64,000 nucleotides of DNA from Halorubrum aethiopicum (lineage in GTDB: Archaea; Halobacteriota; Halobacteria; Halobacteriales; Haloferacaceae), in the NCBI RefSeq assembly GCF_001542905.1, contig NZ_LOAJ01000001.1, positions 2,914,001-2,978,000 of the forward strand. The letters are read 5' to 3'. The position numbers and the translations under genes were made by a program. Positions 8,250 through 17,137 of the stretch are shown piece after piece. Every line of letters starts with the position of its first letter. Position 1 is the stretch's first letter. Under the pieces are notes generated by a model. That model had not been told where the DNA came from. It saw only the letters and a list, made by a program, of their open reading frames with translations, and did no database searches.

Positions 8250-9104
8250 TCATCGGGCCGCGTCCTCCGCCGTCGCGGCCCCGCCGTCGCGTCCCCCGCC
8301 GAGCACGTCGTCGAACTCGTACCATCCGGGGTCGCGACCGGCCAGCCACGCCGCGGCGTCGAGCGCGCCCTCGGCGAACACGCCGCGGTCGCCGGCGCGG
8401 TGCGTGAGCGAGAGCGTCTCGCGGTTGCCCGCGAGCAACACCTCGTGTTCGCCCGTCACGTCGCCGGCGCGTCGCGCGTGGACGCCGATCTCGCCGGGAC
8501 TTCGGGGCGCGTCGCCCTCCCGGCCGTTGACCCGTCGGTCGAGGGCGTCGCTTCCCGCCAGTTCCTCGCGGACGCCCTCCACGTCGTCGAGCAGCGTCCT
8601 CGCGGTCCCCGATGGCGCGTCGCGTTTCCCGTTGTGGTGCGTCTCCGTCACCTCCACGTCGTAGCCGGGGACCGCCGCGACCGCATCGCGGACCGCCCGG
8701 CGGAGCGCGGCGACGCCGCGCGCGAAGTTCGACGACCGCAACAGGGGGACCGCCTCGCTCGCGGCGCAGAGCCGCGCCGTCCCCCCGGAGTCGAAGCCGG
8801 TCGTGCCGGTGACGACGGCCACCCCCGCCTCGGCGGCCGTCTCGGCGTACTCGACGGCCGACTCGGGGCCCGTGAAGTCGACGAGGACGTCGGCGTGGGC
8901 GTCACCGCCGGCATCGGCGATCAGGTCGTCGAGACGGGCCGCGTCCGCGACGTCGACGCCCGCGACCGGGTCCGTCGGCGTGCGGTTGACCGCGAGGCCG
9001 ACCGCGACGTCTTCCCGGATCGCCGCCGCCTCCAGCACCTCCCGGCCCATCCGGCCGCCCGCGCCGGTGACGGCGATCCGGGTCGCGTCGGCGTCGCCGG
9101 TCAT
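8250..9104 (-). CDS. dapB: 4-hydroxy-tetrahydrodipicolinate reductase
   Basis: NAD(P)H-dependent reductase making tetrahydrodipicolinate. The 284-residue protein has the dinucleotide fold with A-V-T-G-A-G-G-R-M-G at residues 11-20, the V-V-T-G-T-T-G segment of the family, and the substrate signature E-T-H-H-N-G-K-R-D-A-P-S-G-T-A with the catalytic His pair and lysine. The chosen ATG at 9104 overlaps the dapA stop at 9101-9103. The last ~20 residues form a Gly/Ala-rich tail (G-G-G-R-D-G-G-A). Confidence 0.95.
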   Translation of the reverse strand: MTGDADATRIAVTGAGGRMGREVLEAAAIREDVAVGLAVNRTPTDPVAGVDVADAARLDDLIADAGGDAHADVLVDFTGPESAVEYAETAAEAGVAVVTGTTGFDSGGTARLCAASEAVPLLRSSNFARGVAALRRAVRDAVAAVPGYDVEVTETHHNGKRDAPSGTARTLLDDVEGVREELAGSDALDRRVNGREGDAPRSPGEIGVHARRAGDVTGEHEVLLAGNRETLSLTHRAGDRGVFAEGALDAAAWLAGRDPGWYEFDDVLGGGRDGGAATAEDAAR

Positions 9105-10099
9105 TCCGCGCCTCCGGAGACGTCGGTCTCCCCCGCCGCTTCCGTCTCCCCCGGCGTCCCCTCCTCGTATTCCGCGAGCAGATCGCGGAGATCCTCGCGT
9201 CGCTCCTCGGAGAGCCGGGTGAGCGGCGATCGAACGTGCGGGCCACCGCGGCCCCGGACGTACATCGCCTCCGTTACCGGGATCGGGTTCGTCTCGGCGA
9301 ACAGCGCGCGCACCAGCGGCGCGAGCTCGTGGTGGAGCTCGCGCGCGCGGTCGTAGTCGCCCGAGAGCGCCGACCCGACCATCGCACACGCGCGCTCCGG
9401 CTCGACGTTCGCGACGACGCTTATCGTGCCGGTTCCGCCGACGGCGAGCGTCGGGAGGGTGAGCCCGTCGTCGCCGGAGAGCACGGAGAACGCCTCCCCG
9501 CGGGTTCGTTCGACGATCTCGCCGATCCGATTCAGGTCGCCGGAGGCCGCCTTGTACCCCCGGACGTTGGGGTGACTCGCGAGGTCGACGACGACGTCGA
9601 CGGGGATCGACCGCCCCGTCCGCGAGGGGACGTTGTAGACGATCTGCGGGAGGTCGACCGCGTCGGCGATCGTTCGGTAGTGCTCCCTGAATCCCTCGGG
9701 CTCGGGCTTGTTGTAGTACGGCGAGATGAGGAGCAGTCCGTCCGCGCCGGCCGCCGCGGCCCGGCGCGAGAGCGAGAGCGCCTCCGCGGTGTTGTTCGAG
9801 CCCGTGCCCGCGATCACGGGCACGTCGTCGACGGCGTCGCGGACCGTCTCGACCACTGCGATGTGCTCGTCGTGGGTCATCGTCGCGGACTCGCCGGTGG
9901 AGCCGACGGGGACCACCCCGTCGACGCCGGCGCGCTCGAGGTGGCGGGCGTTCGCGGCGAGCTGCTCGTGATCGATCCCGTTCTCGCCGGTAAAGGGGGT
10001 CGTCATCGCGGGGTAGACCCCCTCGAAGGGTTCGTCGGTCGGTTCTCGGTCGTCGTCGCGGTCGGTCGTGTACGGCGTCGTAGTCGTTGGATTCGTCAT
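9101..10099 (-). CDS. dapA: 4-hydroxy-tetrahydrodipicolinate synthase
   Basis: First enzyme of the lysine branch: condenses pyruvate with aspartate semialdehyde through a Schiff base. The 332-residue TIM barrel shows the G-S-T-G-E motif at 66-70, the catalytic tyrosine in I-V-Y-N-V-P-S-R-T-G (Y155) and the Schiff-base lysine in R-G-Y-K-A-A-S-G (K183). The family normally begins close to the G-V-Y-P-A-M-T-T-P-F segment at residue 27, so the Thr/Asp-rich first 25 residues are either a halophile extension or the true start is internal. First gene of a six-gene operon; no lysine-responsive RNA structure was recognised upstream. Confidence 0.95.
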   Translation of the reverse strand: MTNPTTTTPYTTDRDDDREPTDEPFEGVYPAMTTPFTGENGIDHEQLAANARHLERAGVDGVVPVGSTGESATMTHDEHIAVVETVRDAVDDVPVIAGTGSNNTAEALSLSRRAAAAGADGLLLISPYYNKPEPEGFREHYRTIADAVDLPQIVYNVPSRTGRSIPVDVVVDLASHPNVRGYKAASGDLNRIGEIVERTRGEAFSVLSGDDGLTLPTLAVGGTGTISVVANVEPERACAMVGSALSGDYDRARELHHELAPLVRALFAETNPIPVTEAMYVRGRGGPHVRSPLTRLSEERREDLRDLLAEYEEGTPGETEAAGETDVSGGAE

Positions 10100-10423
10100 C
10101 GGTGTCGTGGGTCGGATCGCGTCGTTCCGAACGTCGTCCTGAAAGCGGTCGCGCGCGGGTCGGGGGTCGTCCGGGACGGGGTCGCCACTCCCGCCTGTGG
10201 ACGCGTCACGCGCGTTTCTTCGAGAAGGGCCGCGTCGCTGCCGGCGGGCGCGAGCCGAGCGACGACGCGGTTCGGGTCACACCCCGACGTACGCCGATCG
10301 GTCGTTTATGCGTTTCGTCCTCGACGGAATCTGCCGGCCCGTCGGCCGCCGGGGACGCAGTCGACCGATCCGCCGCGCGGCGCGTGAGAACCGTTTTTAC
10401 TACGAGCGTGGTAACGGACGCAC
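10100..10423. other. intergenic region between divergent dapA and the GH32 gene
   Basis: A 324-base gap with no gene. It should hold both divergent promoters. A minus-strand TATA-like GCATAAACG lies near 10306-10316, which would give the lysine operon a leader of about 180 bases; a plus-strand T-rich box at 10393-10400 serves the GH32 gene. The leader is GC-rich and contains short inverted repeats (for example GACGCGTCACGCGCG near 10200), but no known riboswitch fold is recognised. Confidence 0.5.
10398..10413. promoter_or_regulatory. candidate palindromic operator before the GH32 gene
   Basis: TACTACGAGCGTGGTA is an imperfect palindrome (seven-base arms, one mismatch) lying between a T-rich TATA-like tract and the ATG at 10424, where a bound protein would block a leaderless promoter. 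Its left part matches the motif at 2643-2655 before the GH68 gene. Confidence 0.4.
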
Positions 10424-12904
10424 ATGAACGACGACGAACCCCGCCTCGGGTTCCTCCTCGAGGGCTCGACCGGCGGTCGGGCGACCGACGGCGGGGAGGC
10501 GGGGGCCGACGGGATCGGGGGCCGGGAGTCGGTCGGAGAGCGAGCGACGGAGCGGTCGGCCGCGCTCGCGTTCGCCCGCGACGTGGTGGGAGACGTCGAG
10601 ACGGTCGCGCTCGCGTCGGTCGCGGCCGGGGAGACGGATCTCGACCGCTTCGACGCGCTCTGGTGGCACGGGTACGACCCCGTGAGCGACCCGGCGACGG
10701 TCGCCGAGTGTGCGGAGCCGATCCGAGCGTTTCTCGCGGACGGCGGCGGGCTGTTCTGCTCGGCGCGGGCGCTCGCGCAGGTGAGCGCGCTCGGGATCGA
10801 CCCGGTCCCGCCGGACGCGACCGGGACCGAGGAGGTGGCGGACCCGGTCGGGCCGCTGTGGCACCCCCTCTACGAGGGTCACCCCGCGGTCGACGGACTC
10901 GACGGACTGCGCCACCACATCCGCCCCGCGGGCTCGACCGCCCCGTACGCCCGGTACGAGGACGTGCTCCCGGAGAACGCGGACGTCCTGGCGTCCACCT
11001 ACCGCGGCGTCGAGGACGTCCCCTCGGAGGTGACCGTCCTCCAGTGGCGGGTCGGGGCGGGGACCGTCATCGGGGTCGGCGTCGGCATGGAGTTCGCCCA
11101 GCACGACGACGCGACCACCGAGGCGACCCGCGAGCGCTTCGCGGCCGACGTGGTCCGCTGGCTCGCGGGGGACAGCGAGTACGACACCGCGCTCGCGACG
11201 GGGCGGCCGAAGAGCGGCCGCGAACTCGAGCGCTACCGCGACGCGCTCTCGGGCGATCGCGACCGACCCTCCTACCACGTCACCGCGCCGGTCAACTGGC
11301 TCAACGACCCGAACGGGATGATCCACCACGACGGGACCTACCACCTCTTCTACCAGTACAACCCGGCCGGACCGTACCACGGCGCGGTCCACTGGGGCCA
11401 CGCCGTCAGCGAGGACCTCGTCCGCTGGGAGGACCGGCCGGTCGCGATGTCCCCCGACCCGAGCGGTCCGGACCGGGACGGCTGCTGGTCGGGGTGTGCG
11501 GTCGCGGTCGATCGTGTCGAGACGGACGGGGACGCGGGAGTCGAGTCGCGCGCGGTACCCGCCGGCGACGACGTCGACTCCCCCGCCGCCGGCGACGACG
11601 CCGATTCCCCCGTCGCCGCGGGCGACGCCGATGCGGTGTACGCGCTCTACACCGGCGGCCGCGACGGCTGGCAGCGGCCGTGTCTCGCGACCGCGACCGA
11701 CGACGACCTGACGCGCTTCGAGCCCGACCCGGCCAACCCCGTGATCCGGTCGCCGCCGTCCGAACTCGACCTGCTGTCGACGCCCGGCGAGCCGGCGCAC
11801 TTCCGGGACCACTGCCTCTGGTACGAGGACGGCCGCTGGCACCAGCTGATCGGCGCGGGGCTCCAGGACCGCGGCGGCGCGGCGGTGCTGTACACGAGCC
11901 GCGACCTCCGCGAGTGGACCTACGAGGGCCCCGCCCTCGTCACCGAGGAGGCCGACCCCGGGGTCGTCTGGGAGTGTCCGGAGCTGCTCCGCTTCGCCGA
12001 CGGCGACCTGCTCCACGTCTCGGACTACGAGGACGTGCGGTACTTCCTCGGCGCGTTCGACGCCGACGCCGGTCGGTTCCGGGTCGACGAGAGGGGCGTC
12101 CTCGATCCCGGCGCGTTCTACGCGCCGCAGTCGCTCGCGGCTCCCGACGGCCGGACGATAACGATCGGCTGGCTCCGGGAGGAGCGGTCGGCCGCGAGCG
12201 GGTGGGACGCGGGCTGGTCGGGCGCCATGAGCCTCCCGCGCGAGATCGCGGTCGTCGACGGCGAACTCCGCCAGCGACCCGTCGGAGAGGTCGAGCGGCT
12301 CCGCGAGACGCGGCTCGTCGACGACCGGCTGACCGCGGATTCGACCCCCGAACGGCTCGACGCGACCGGCGAGGCGTTCGAGCTCCGGGCCCGCCTCGAC
12401 CCCGACGACGCCCCCGGCTCGGCCGTCGCGCTCCGCGTCCGCGAGTCGCCCGACGGCGCGGAGCGGACGACGGTCCGGATCGGGAGCGACCGCGTCGTCG
12501 TCGACCGCTCGGAGAGCAGCCTCGACCGCGACGCGCGCGACGCGCCGGTCGGCGTGGCCGTCGACGACCTGGAGCGACCCCTCGACGTGCGCGTCTTCGT
12601 CGACGCGAGCGTCCTCGAGCTGTTCGTGAACGGGCGACGGGCGCTCGCGACGCGGATCTACCCCACTCGCCACGACGCGACGGGGGTCTCGCTCGTCGCC
12701 GTCGCCGACCCCGACGGCGGGAAGAGCACGGATTCCGGCCCTGGGGAGGAAGTGGACGCCGGGTCCGCCGAAAGACCGGACGACGGCTCCACGGAAAGAC
12801 CGGACGACGGCCCGATCGGCGTCGACGTCGACCTCTCGATGTGGCGGATGGAGGGGGCGTGGCCGGCGGTGGGCGGCGGGGATCGACGGGCCGATCCCCG
12901 GTAG
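10424..12904 (+). CDS. GH32 beta-fructosidase with N-terminal glutamine-amidotransferase-like domain
   Basis: An 826-residue protein. Residues about 290-790 are glycoside hydrolase family 32 (sucrose, inulin or levan hydrolysis): V-N-W-L-N-D-P-N-G-M at 290-299 with nucleophile D295, F-R-D-H at 460-463 where the family usually has F-R-D-P (D462 stabiliser), and W-E-C-P-E-L at 516-521 with acid/base E517, then a C-terminal beta-sandwich. Residues 1-250 look like a class I glutamine amidotransferase/ThuA-type flavodoxin fold (D-A-L-W-W-H-G, A-D-G-G-G-L-F-C-S-A, G-A-G-T-V-I-G-V-G-V). An acidic repeated insert lies at 365-404. No signal peptide, so cytoplasmic action on imported sugar is likely. 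An MFS gene follows convergently. Confidence 0.88.
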   Translation: MNDDEPRLGFLLEGSTGGRATDGGEAGADGIGGRESVGERATERSAALAFARDVVGDVETVALASVAAGETDLDRFDALWWHGYDPVSDPATVAECAEPIRAFLADGGGLFCSARALAQVSALGIDPVPPDATGTEEVADPVGPLWHPLYEGHPAVDGLDGLRHHIRPAGSTAPYARYEDVLPENADVLASTYRGVEDVPSEVTVLQWRVGAGTVIGVGVGMEFAQHDDATTEATRERFAADVVRWLAGDSEYDTALATGRPKSGRELERYRDALSGDRDRPSYHVTAPVNWLNDPNGMIHHDGTYHLFYQYNPAGPYHGAVHWGHAVSEDLVRWEDRPVAMSPDPSGPDRDGCWSGCAVAVDRVETDGDAGVESRAVPAGDDVDSPAAGDDADSPVAAGDADAVYALYTGGRDGWQRPCLATATDDDLTRFEPDPANPVIRSPPSELDLLSTPGEPAHFRDHCLWYEDGRWHQLIGAGLQDRGGAAVLYTSRDLREWTYEGPALVTEEADPGVVWECPELLRFADGDLLHVSDYEDVRYFLGAFDADAGRFRVDERGVLDPGAFYAPQSLAAPDGRTITIGWLREERSAASGWDAGWSGAMSLPREIAVVDGELRQRPVGEVERLRETRLVDDRLTADSTPERLDATGEAFELRARLDPDDAPGSAVALRVRESPDGAERTTVRIGSDRVVVDRSESSLDRDARDAPVGVAVDDLERPLDVRVFVDASVLELFVNGRRALATRIYPTRHDATGVSLVAVADPDGGKSTDSGPGEEVDAGSAERPDDGSTERPDDGPIGVDVDLSMWRMEGAWPAVGGGDRRADPR

Positions 12905-12920
12905 CGGACGGTACCCGTCC

Positions 12921-14156
12921 TCACCGCCGGTCGAGCGCGACCAGCGCGACCCCGGCGGCCGCGACGCCGACGCCGCCGGCCGCGAGCACGCCGAACCCCG
13001 GCGCGTACGACCCGGTCGCGTCGTAGAGGGTCCCCACGAGCACCGGACCGAGGAACCCGCCGACCTCGCCGACCGCGAAGATGAACCCCACGGCCGTCCC
13101 CGTCAGCCCGGCCCCGATCCCCTCCAGGTCGGGCGGGATCGTCCGGATCAGCGGCGAGAGCCCGCCGCTCCCGAGGCCGGCGGCGACGACGCCGAGGAGC
13201 GCCACGGCGCCGGCGTCGCCCGCGATCAGGACCGCGATCCCGAGGAACGCCGCGGTGCCACAGCCCGCGAGCGCCGGGCGCTCGACCCCGAACCGGTCCG
13301 CCAGCTCGGGAACGCCGAGGACGCCGACGACGTGGGCGACGACGAACGCGCTCGTTGCCCGCCCGGCGACTGCGGCCGGGAGCCCCCGTGACTCCAGGAG
13401 CGTGGGGAGCCACCCCTGTATCCCGTGGTTGATGAGCAGGTACATCGTTCCGATCACGACGAGCAGCTGGAGTTCGCGGTGCGTGAGCACGCGCCGGAGG
13501 TCCGCCGCGAGCGCTCGGGGCTCGAAGGCGTCGGCGGCGTTCTCTCCCTCCTCGTTCCCTCCGGCGTCGTCGACGCCGGTCCGGATCGCGACGATCGACC
13601 AGACCGCGCCGTAACAGACCGCGACGACGCCGCTCCAGAGGAACAGCGGCCGCCATCCGCCGAGGGCCGGCCCCAGAACCGGGCGGCCGACGGCGAAGAC
13701 GCCCGCCGACCCCGCCGAGGCGGCGACGAGGTAGATCGCGGTCGGGCGGCCCGTGCGCCCGGACGGGAACAGCGTCGAGACGAGCTTCGGGAGGCCGAAG
13801 GTGACGGTCGTCGCGCCGACGCCCATCGCCAGCGTGAACGCCAGGAGCGACGCGAAGCCGGGCGCGACGCTCCGCCCGATCTGGCCCCCGCCGTAGACGA
13901 GGACGCCCGCGGCGATGACCCTCGCCGGCCCGATACGGTCCACGACGAGCCCGGAGAGCAGCGCGAGCGGGATGTATGTCAGCGGGATCGCCCCCGCGAG
14001 GACGCCGGCCTGGGTGCTCGTCAGTCCCACGTCGTCGATGATCGTGGGGAGGTACGCGGGCAGCGAGAACCAGACGAAGAGCAGGCAAGTGTAGCTCGCG
14101 CTCGCGACCAGCGTGATCCCGTACTCGCGGCGACCGACGGCCGGGCTCGACCCCAT
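12921..14156 (-). CDS. MFS transporter
   Basis: A 411-residue major facilitator with about twelve hydrophobic segments in two halves. The loop between segments 2 and 3 has the family pattern (S-G-L-V-V-D-R-I-G-P), and the central cytoplasmic loop around residues 200-225 is acidic (N-E-E-G-E-N-A-A-D-A-F-E). The substrate cannot be read from sequence; proximity to the GH32 enzyme (16 bases, convergent) makes sugar import conceivable, but the protein looks like the general nitrate/organic-anion type of MFS. It is divergent from the HD-domain gene. Confidence 0.8.
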   Translation of the reverse strand: MGSSPAVGRREYGITLVASASYTCLLFVWFSLPAYLPTIIDDVGLTSTQAGVLAGAIPLTYIPLALLSGLVVDRIGPARVIAAGVLVYGGGQIGRSVAPGFASLLAFTLAMGVGATTVTFGLPKLVSTLFPSGRTGRPTAIYLVAASAGSAGVFAVGRPVLGPALGGWRPLFLWSGVVAVCYGAVWSIVAIRTGVDDAGGNEEGENAADAFEPRALAADLRRVLTHRELQLLVVIGTMYLLINHGIQGWLPTLLESRGLPAAVAGRATSAFVVAHVVGVLGVPELADRFGVERPALAGCGTAAFLGIAVLIAGDAGAVALLGVVAAGLGSGGLSPLIRTIPPDLEGIGAGLTGTAVGFIFAVGEVGGFLGPVLVGTLYDATGSYAPGFGVLAAGGVGVAAAGVALVALDRR

Positions 14157-14265
14157 CGATGGAGGTGTGTATCACGGGGGCGTCCGAATAGGTTGCCGTG
14201 TCGACCGGCCGGAACTCCGGGCGGTGATCGGAGCCTCTCGGCGGCCGGACCCTCGGGCCACACCC

Positions 14266-14272
14266 TTTTATC
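14266..14272 (+). promoter_or_regulatory. TATA-like box, TTTTATC
   Basis: Lies about 29 bases before the ATG at 14298. Confidence 0.5.
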
Positions 14273-14297
14273 TTCCCGCGGCGTCCGTGTACATCCC

Positions 14298-15119
14298 ATG
14301 ACGAAGGCGGCGGACGACGAACACGTGGCGAGACAGCGGTACGACCCGGCCGCGGACCACGCGTTCCCCGACGGCCGGGTGAACGAGATGCTCGAGCGGA
14401 TCGAAAGCGATCCCGAGATCACGACGTACCTCGAGGCGCAGAACGTCAACGCCGTCGACCGGAAGGGGTACAACGACCACGGAACGAAACACGTCGAGAT
14501 CGTTCGCGACCGCGCCCTCCGGCTCTACGACCTGCTCAAGGCGGGAGCCGTCGAGTTCAACGGGGCCCGCCAGCAGGGCCTCGAGGAGGCGGACGAGCCG
14601 GTGATACTCGCGCTCGCGGCGACGCTTCACGACATCGGCCACGTCGTCCACCGGGACCACCACTCCTACTACTCGATCCCGCTCGCCGCCGACGTGCTCG
14701 ATCGGCTGCTGCCGGAGTTCTACGACGTCGCGGAGCAGGTGCGGGTGAAAGCCGAGGTGCTCCACGCGATCCTCTGTCACCACACCGAGGAGGAGCCGCT
14801 GACGCGGGAGGCGGGCGTGATCCGGATCGCCGACGGCCTCGACATGGAGCGCGGTCGCTCGCGTGTCCCCTACGAGAAGGGCGGACGCGGGATCAACACC
14901 GTCTCCTCGCAGGCCATCGAGTCGGTGATCCTCCATCCCGACGAGGAGCTGCCCGTCCAGGTCGAGATCCGGATGAACAACGCCGCGGGCGTCTATCAGG
15001 TCGACTCGCTTTTGAAGGCCAAGGTGGAGGGATCGATGCTCGAGGACCTCGTCCGGATCGTCGCGATCAACACGAAGGAGAACGGCGAGGGATCGCTCGT
15101 CGAGCGGATCGAGCTGTAG
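14298..15119 (+). CDS. HD-domain phosphohydrolase
   Basis: A 273-residue HD-superfamily protein. Metal-binding signatures are H-G-T-K-H-V near 56-61, L-H-D-I-G-H at about 115-120 and the later H-H in I-L-C-H-H, matching the H...HD...H...D pattern; D-G-L-D-M-E gives the distal aspartate. Haloarchaeal proteins of this type are often annotated as metal-dependent phosphohydrolases of unknown substrate. An upstream extension of the reading frame is not coding: it is Arg-rich, whereas protein from 14298 is acidic and the TATA box sits just before this ATG. Confidence 0.82.
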   Translation: MTKAADDEHVARQRYDPAADHAFPDGRVNEMLERIESDPEITTYLEAQNVNAVDRKGYNDHGTKHVEIVRDRALRLYDLLKAGAVEFNGARQQGLEEADEPVILALAATLHDIGHVVHRDHHSYYSIPLAADVLDRLLPEFYDVAEQVRVKAEVLHAILCHHTEEEPLTREAGVIRIADGLDMERGRSRVPYEKGGRGINTVSSQAIESVILHPDEELPVQVEIRMNNAAGVYQVDSLLKAKVEGSMLEDLVRIVAINTKENGEGSLVERIEL

Positions 15120-15224
15120 GCGGCGAGGTCGGCGGGGGATCGCCCGCGAGCGGAATCCAGCAGGGACCGCCGGCTCGCTCGGCCTTTACTACGTGGACCT
15201 CCTCCCCCGAGTCGACACTCGATC

Positions 15225-16505
15225 GTGGCCCGCTTCGGCAACTCTGTACGGCTCCTCGGCAACGCGGAGTTCGCCTCGCTCGCCGGGACCGCCTTCGCGC
15301 GCAGCCAGGCGTACTCGACGATCCTCATCGCGCTCGCGTTGTACGCCGACCTCTTCGGAACCACGGGCTTCATCGAGGGGCTGTTCGGAACCGCCTTCGC
15401 GGCCGTCCAGCTGCTCGTCGTCCTCCCGCTCGGCCGGGCGGTCGACACGGGCAACGCCAAGCGGTTCCTGCTCGCCGGCTTCCTGATCAACGTCGGCGTC
15501 TTCGTGGGGTTCGCGTTCGTCTCGAACCCGGTCCACGTGATCCTCGTCCGGATGGTCCAGGGGCTCGGCGCGAGCATTCTCTGGATCACCGGCGCGACGA
15601 TCATCGGCGAGATCAGCCCCGACGACGAGCAGGGGCTCTGGCTCGGCTCGTACAACCAGTTCGCGTCGGTGTCCTCGCTCACCGGCGACCTCCTCGGCGG
15701 CTACCTGCTGTACGCGTACGGCTTCACCGAGACGTACGCCGTGCTCTCCGTTATCACGCTCGGGAGCTTCCTCCTCGTCTACCGCTTCCTGCGGGACGAT
15801 CCGGGGGGACAGACCGACCCCGAGGCGGTCGACGGCATCGAGACGTTCCGGTCGCTGCTGGCGCTGCCGATGCTCCGCTCGCTCGTCGTCTTCCGATTCA
15901 CCTTCAGCGTCGGCAAGATGGCCGTCATCATCTTCCTCCCGATCTACGCCCGGACGACGTTCGACATCTCCGCGTTCGCGATCGGGTGGATCATGGCCGG
16001 CGGGAAGGCGACGAAGGCGGTCACGCAGGGGTTCGTCGGCGACCTCACCGACCGGTACGGCAGGCGGCACGCCTTCGTGGCGATCGGGGCGCTGCTGTAC
16101 GGGGTCGGCACCGCCGCGATCCCGCTCGCGACGTACTTCGAGGGGACCGTCGATCCGGTCACGATCTCGTATCTCGGCGACGCACAGACGCTCGGCGGGG
16201 CCTTCTTCGCGCTCTTTGCGGCCTACTCGCTGCTCGGGGTCGCCGACTCGATCCGGCTGCCCGCGAGCATGTCGCTGTTCGTCGACGAGGGCGAGCGCCA
16301 CGACTCGGTCGCCAGCTCGATGTCGCTGCGTTCCATCTCCTGGAAGGTCGGCCAGGTCGTCGGTCCGGTGCTCGTCGGCGCGACCATGGACGTCACCAGC
16401 ACCGAGACGGGGTTCCTGCTCGCGGCCGGGTTCATCGGGTTCGCCACGACGCTCTTCGTCGTCCAATCGCGGCGGGCGGCCGCGGTCGAGCCGAGCGGGG
16501 CGTGA
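15225..16505 (+). CDS. MFS transporter (drug/metabolite type)
   Basis: A 426-residue protein with about twelve transmembrane segments, starting with GTG (M-A-R-F-G-N-S-V). The segment L-P-L-G-R-A-V-D-T-G-N-A-K-R matches the loop 2-3 signature, and G-F-V-G-D-L-T-D-R-Y-G-R-R repeats it in the second half, as in classic MFS. It is distinct from the MFS at 12921. Substrate unknown. It follows the HD-domain gene by 105 bases with a TATA-like TTTACTAC at 15185-15192. Confidence 0.85.
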   Translation: MARFGNSVRLLGNAEFASLAGTAFARSQAYSTILIALALYADLFGTTGFIEGLFGTAFAAVQLLVVLPLGRAVDTGNAKRFLLAGFLINVGVFVGFAFVSNPVHVILVRMVQGLGASILWITGATIIGEISPDDEQGLWLGSYNQFASVSSLTGDLLGGYLLYAYGFTETYAVLSVITLGSFLLVYRFLRDDPGGQTDPEAVDGIETFRSLLALPMLRSLVVFRFTFSVGKMAVIIFLPIYARTTFDISAFAIGWIMAGGKATKAVTQGFVGDLTDRYGRRHAFVAIGALLYGVGTAAIPLATYFEGTVDPVTISYLGDAQTLGGAFFALFAAYSLLGVADSIRLPASMSLFVDEGERHDSVASSMSLRSISWKVGQVVGPVLVGATMDVTSTETGFLLAAGFIGFATTLFVVQSRRAAAVEPSGA

Positions 16506-16590
16506 GCGGCCGCCGGACCGGCACCGACGGATGGACCGCGGGCGACCGCCGGACCGGAACCGATTTGCGCGCGGCGGCGGTACCGCGGCC

Positions 16591-17097
16591 ATGAGCGACA
16601 GCGAGGACCTCGCCGACCTGCGGACCGGCGCGGACTACCAGTTCGGATCGGGGGCCGGCCGGGCGCTCTTCCCGCCGGACGAGCCGGTCACGATCCGTCG
16701 GTCGAGCGGCGGCCGCCCCCGCCAGGTCATCGCCGGCGACGTCGACGACACGCCCGGGAGCAGCGAGGGCGACCGGATCGTCACCTACGGCACCGACGGG
16801 CGGTTCACCCTCGGCGAGGTCGGCGCGCGGCGGATCGGAGGCGCGTTCCCCGAGCCGTCCCACCGGGTCGTCGTCGGCGAGGAGAGCGAGCCGTTCGTCC
16901 GCGAGGGGCGGAACGCCTTCGCGAAGTTCGTGACCGCGGTCGACGAGGGGATCCGCCCCGGCGACGAGGTGCTCGTCGTCGACGGCGACGACGCCCTCTT
17001 CGCGGTGGGGCGCGCGGAGCTGTCCGGATCCGAGGCGCTCGCGTTCGACAGCGGCGTCGCGGTGAAGGTCCGTCACGGGGTCGGCGGGGAGGCGTGA
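16591..17097 (+). CDS. PUA-domain protein
   Basis: A 168-residue protein whose C-terminal 75 residues form a PUA domain (P-S-H-R-V-V-V-G, V-D-E-G-I-R-P-G-D-E-V-L-V-V-D, L-F-A-V-G-R-A-E-L-S, F-D-S-G-V-A-V-K-V-R-H-G). PUA domains bind RNA in tRNA- and rRNA-modifying enzymes and ribosome-associated factors. The N-terminal 90 residues are a pre-PUA-like region. No catalytic motif is visible. The ATG at 16591 starts just where acidic haloarchaeal composition begins. Confidence 0.82.
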   Translation: MSDSEDLADLRTGADYQFGSGAGRALFPPDEPVTIRRSSGGRPRQVIAGDVDDTPGSSEGDRIVTYGTDGRFTLGEVGARRIGGAFPEPSHRVVVGEESEPFVREGRNAFAKFVTAVDEGIRPGDEVLVVDGDDALFAVGRAELSGSEALAFDSGVAVKVRHGVGGEA

Positions 17098-17137
17098 CGC
17101 TCGCCCGAACCCTGTGACGCTCGTTCGACCGCCCGAC

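Noticed and set aside
10100-10290. A lysine riboswitch upstream of dapA.
   Set aside because: No lysine-riboswitch core was recognised, and none is known in haloarchaea to my knowledge.
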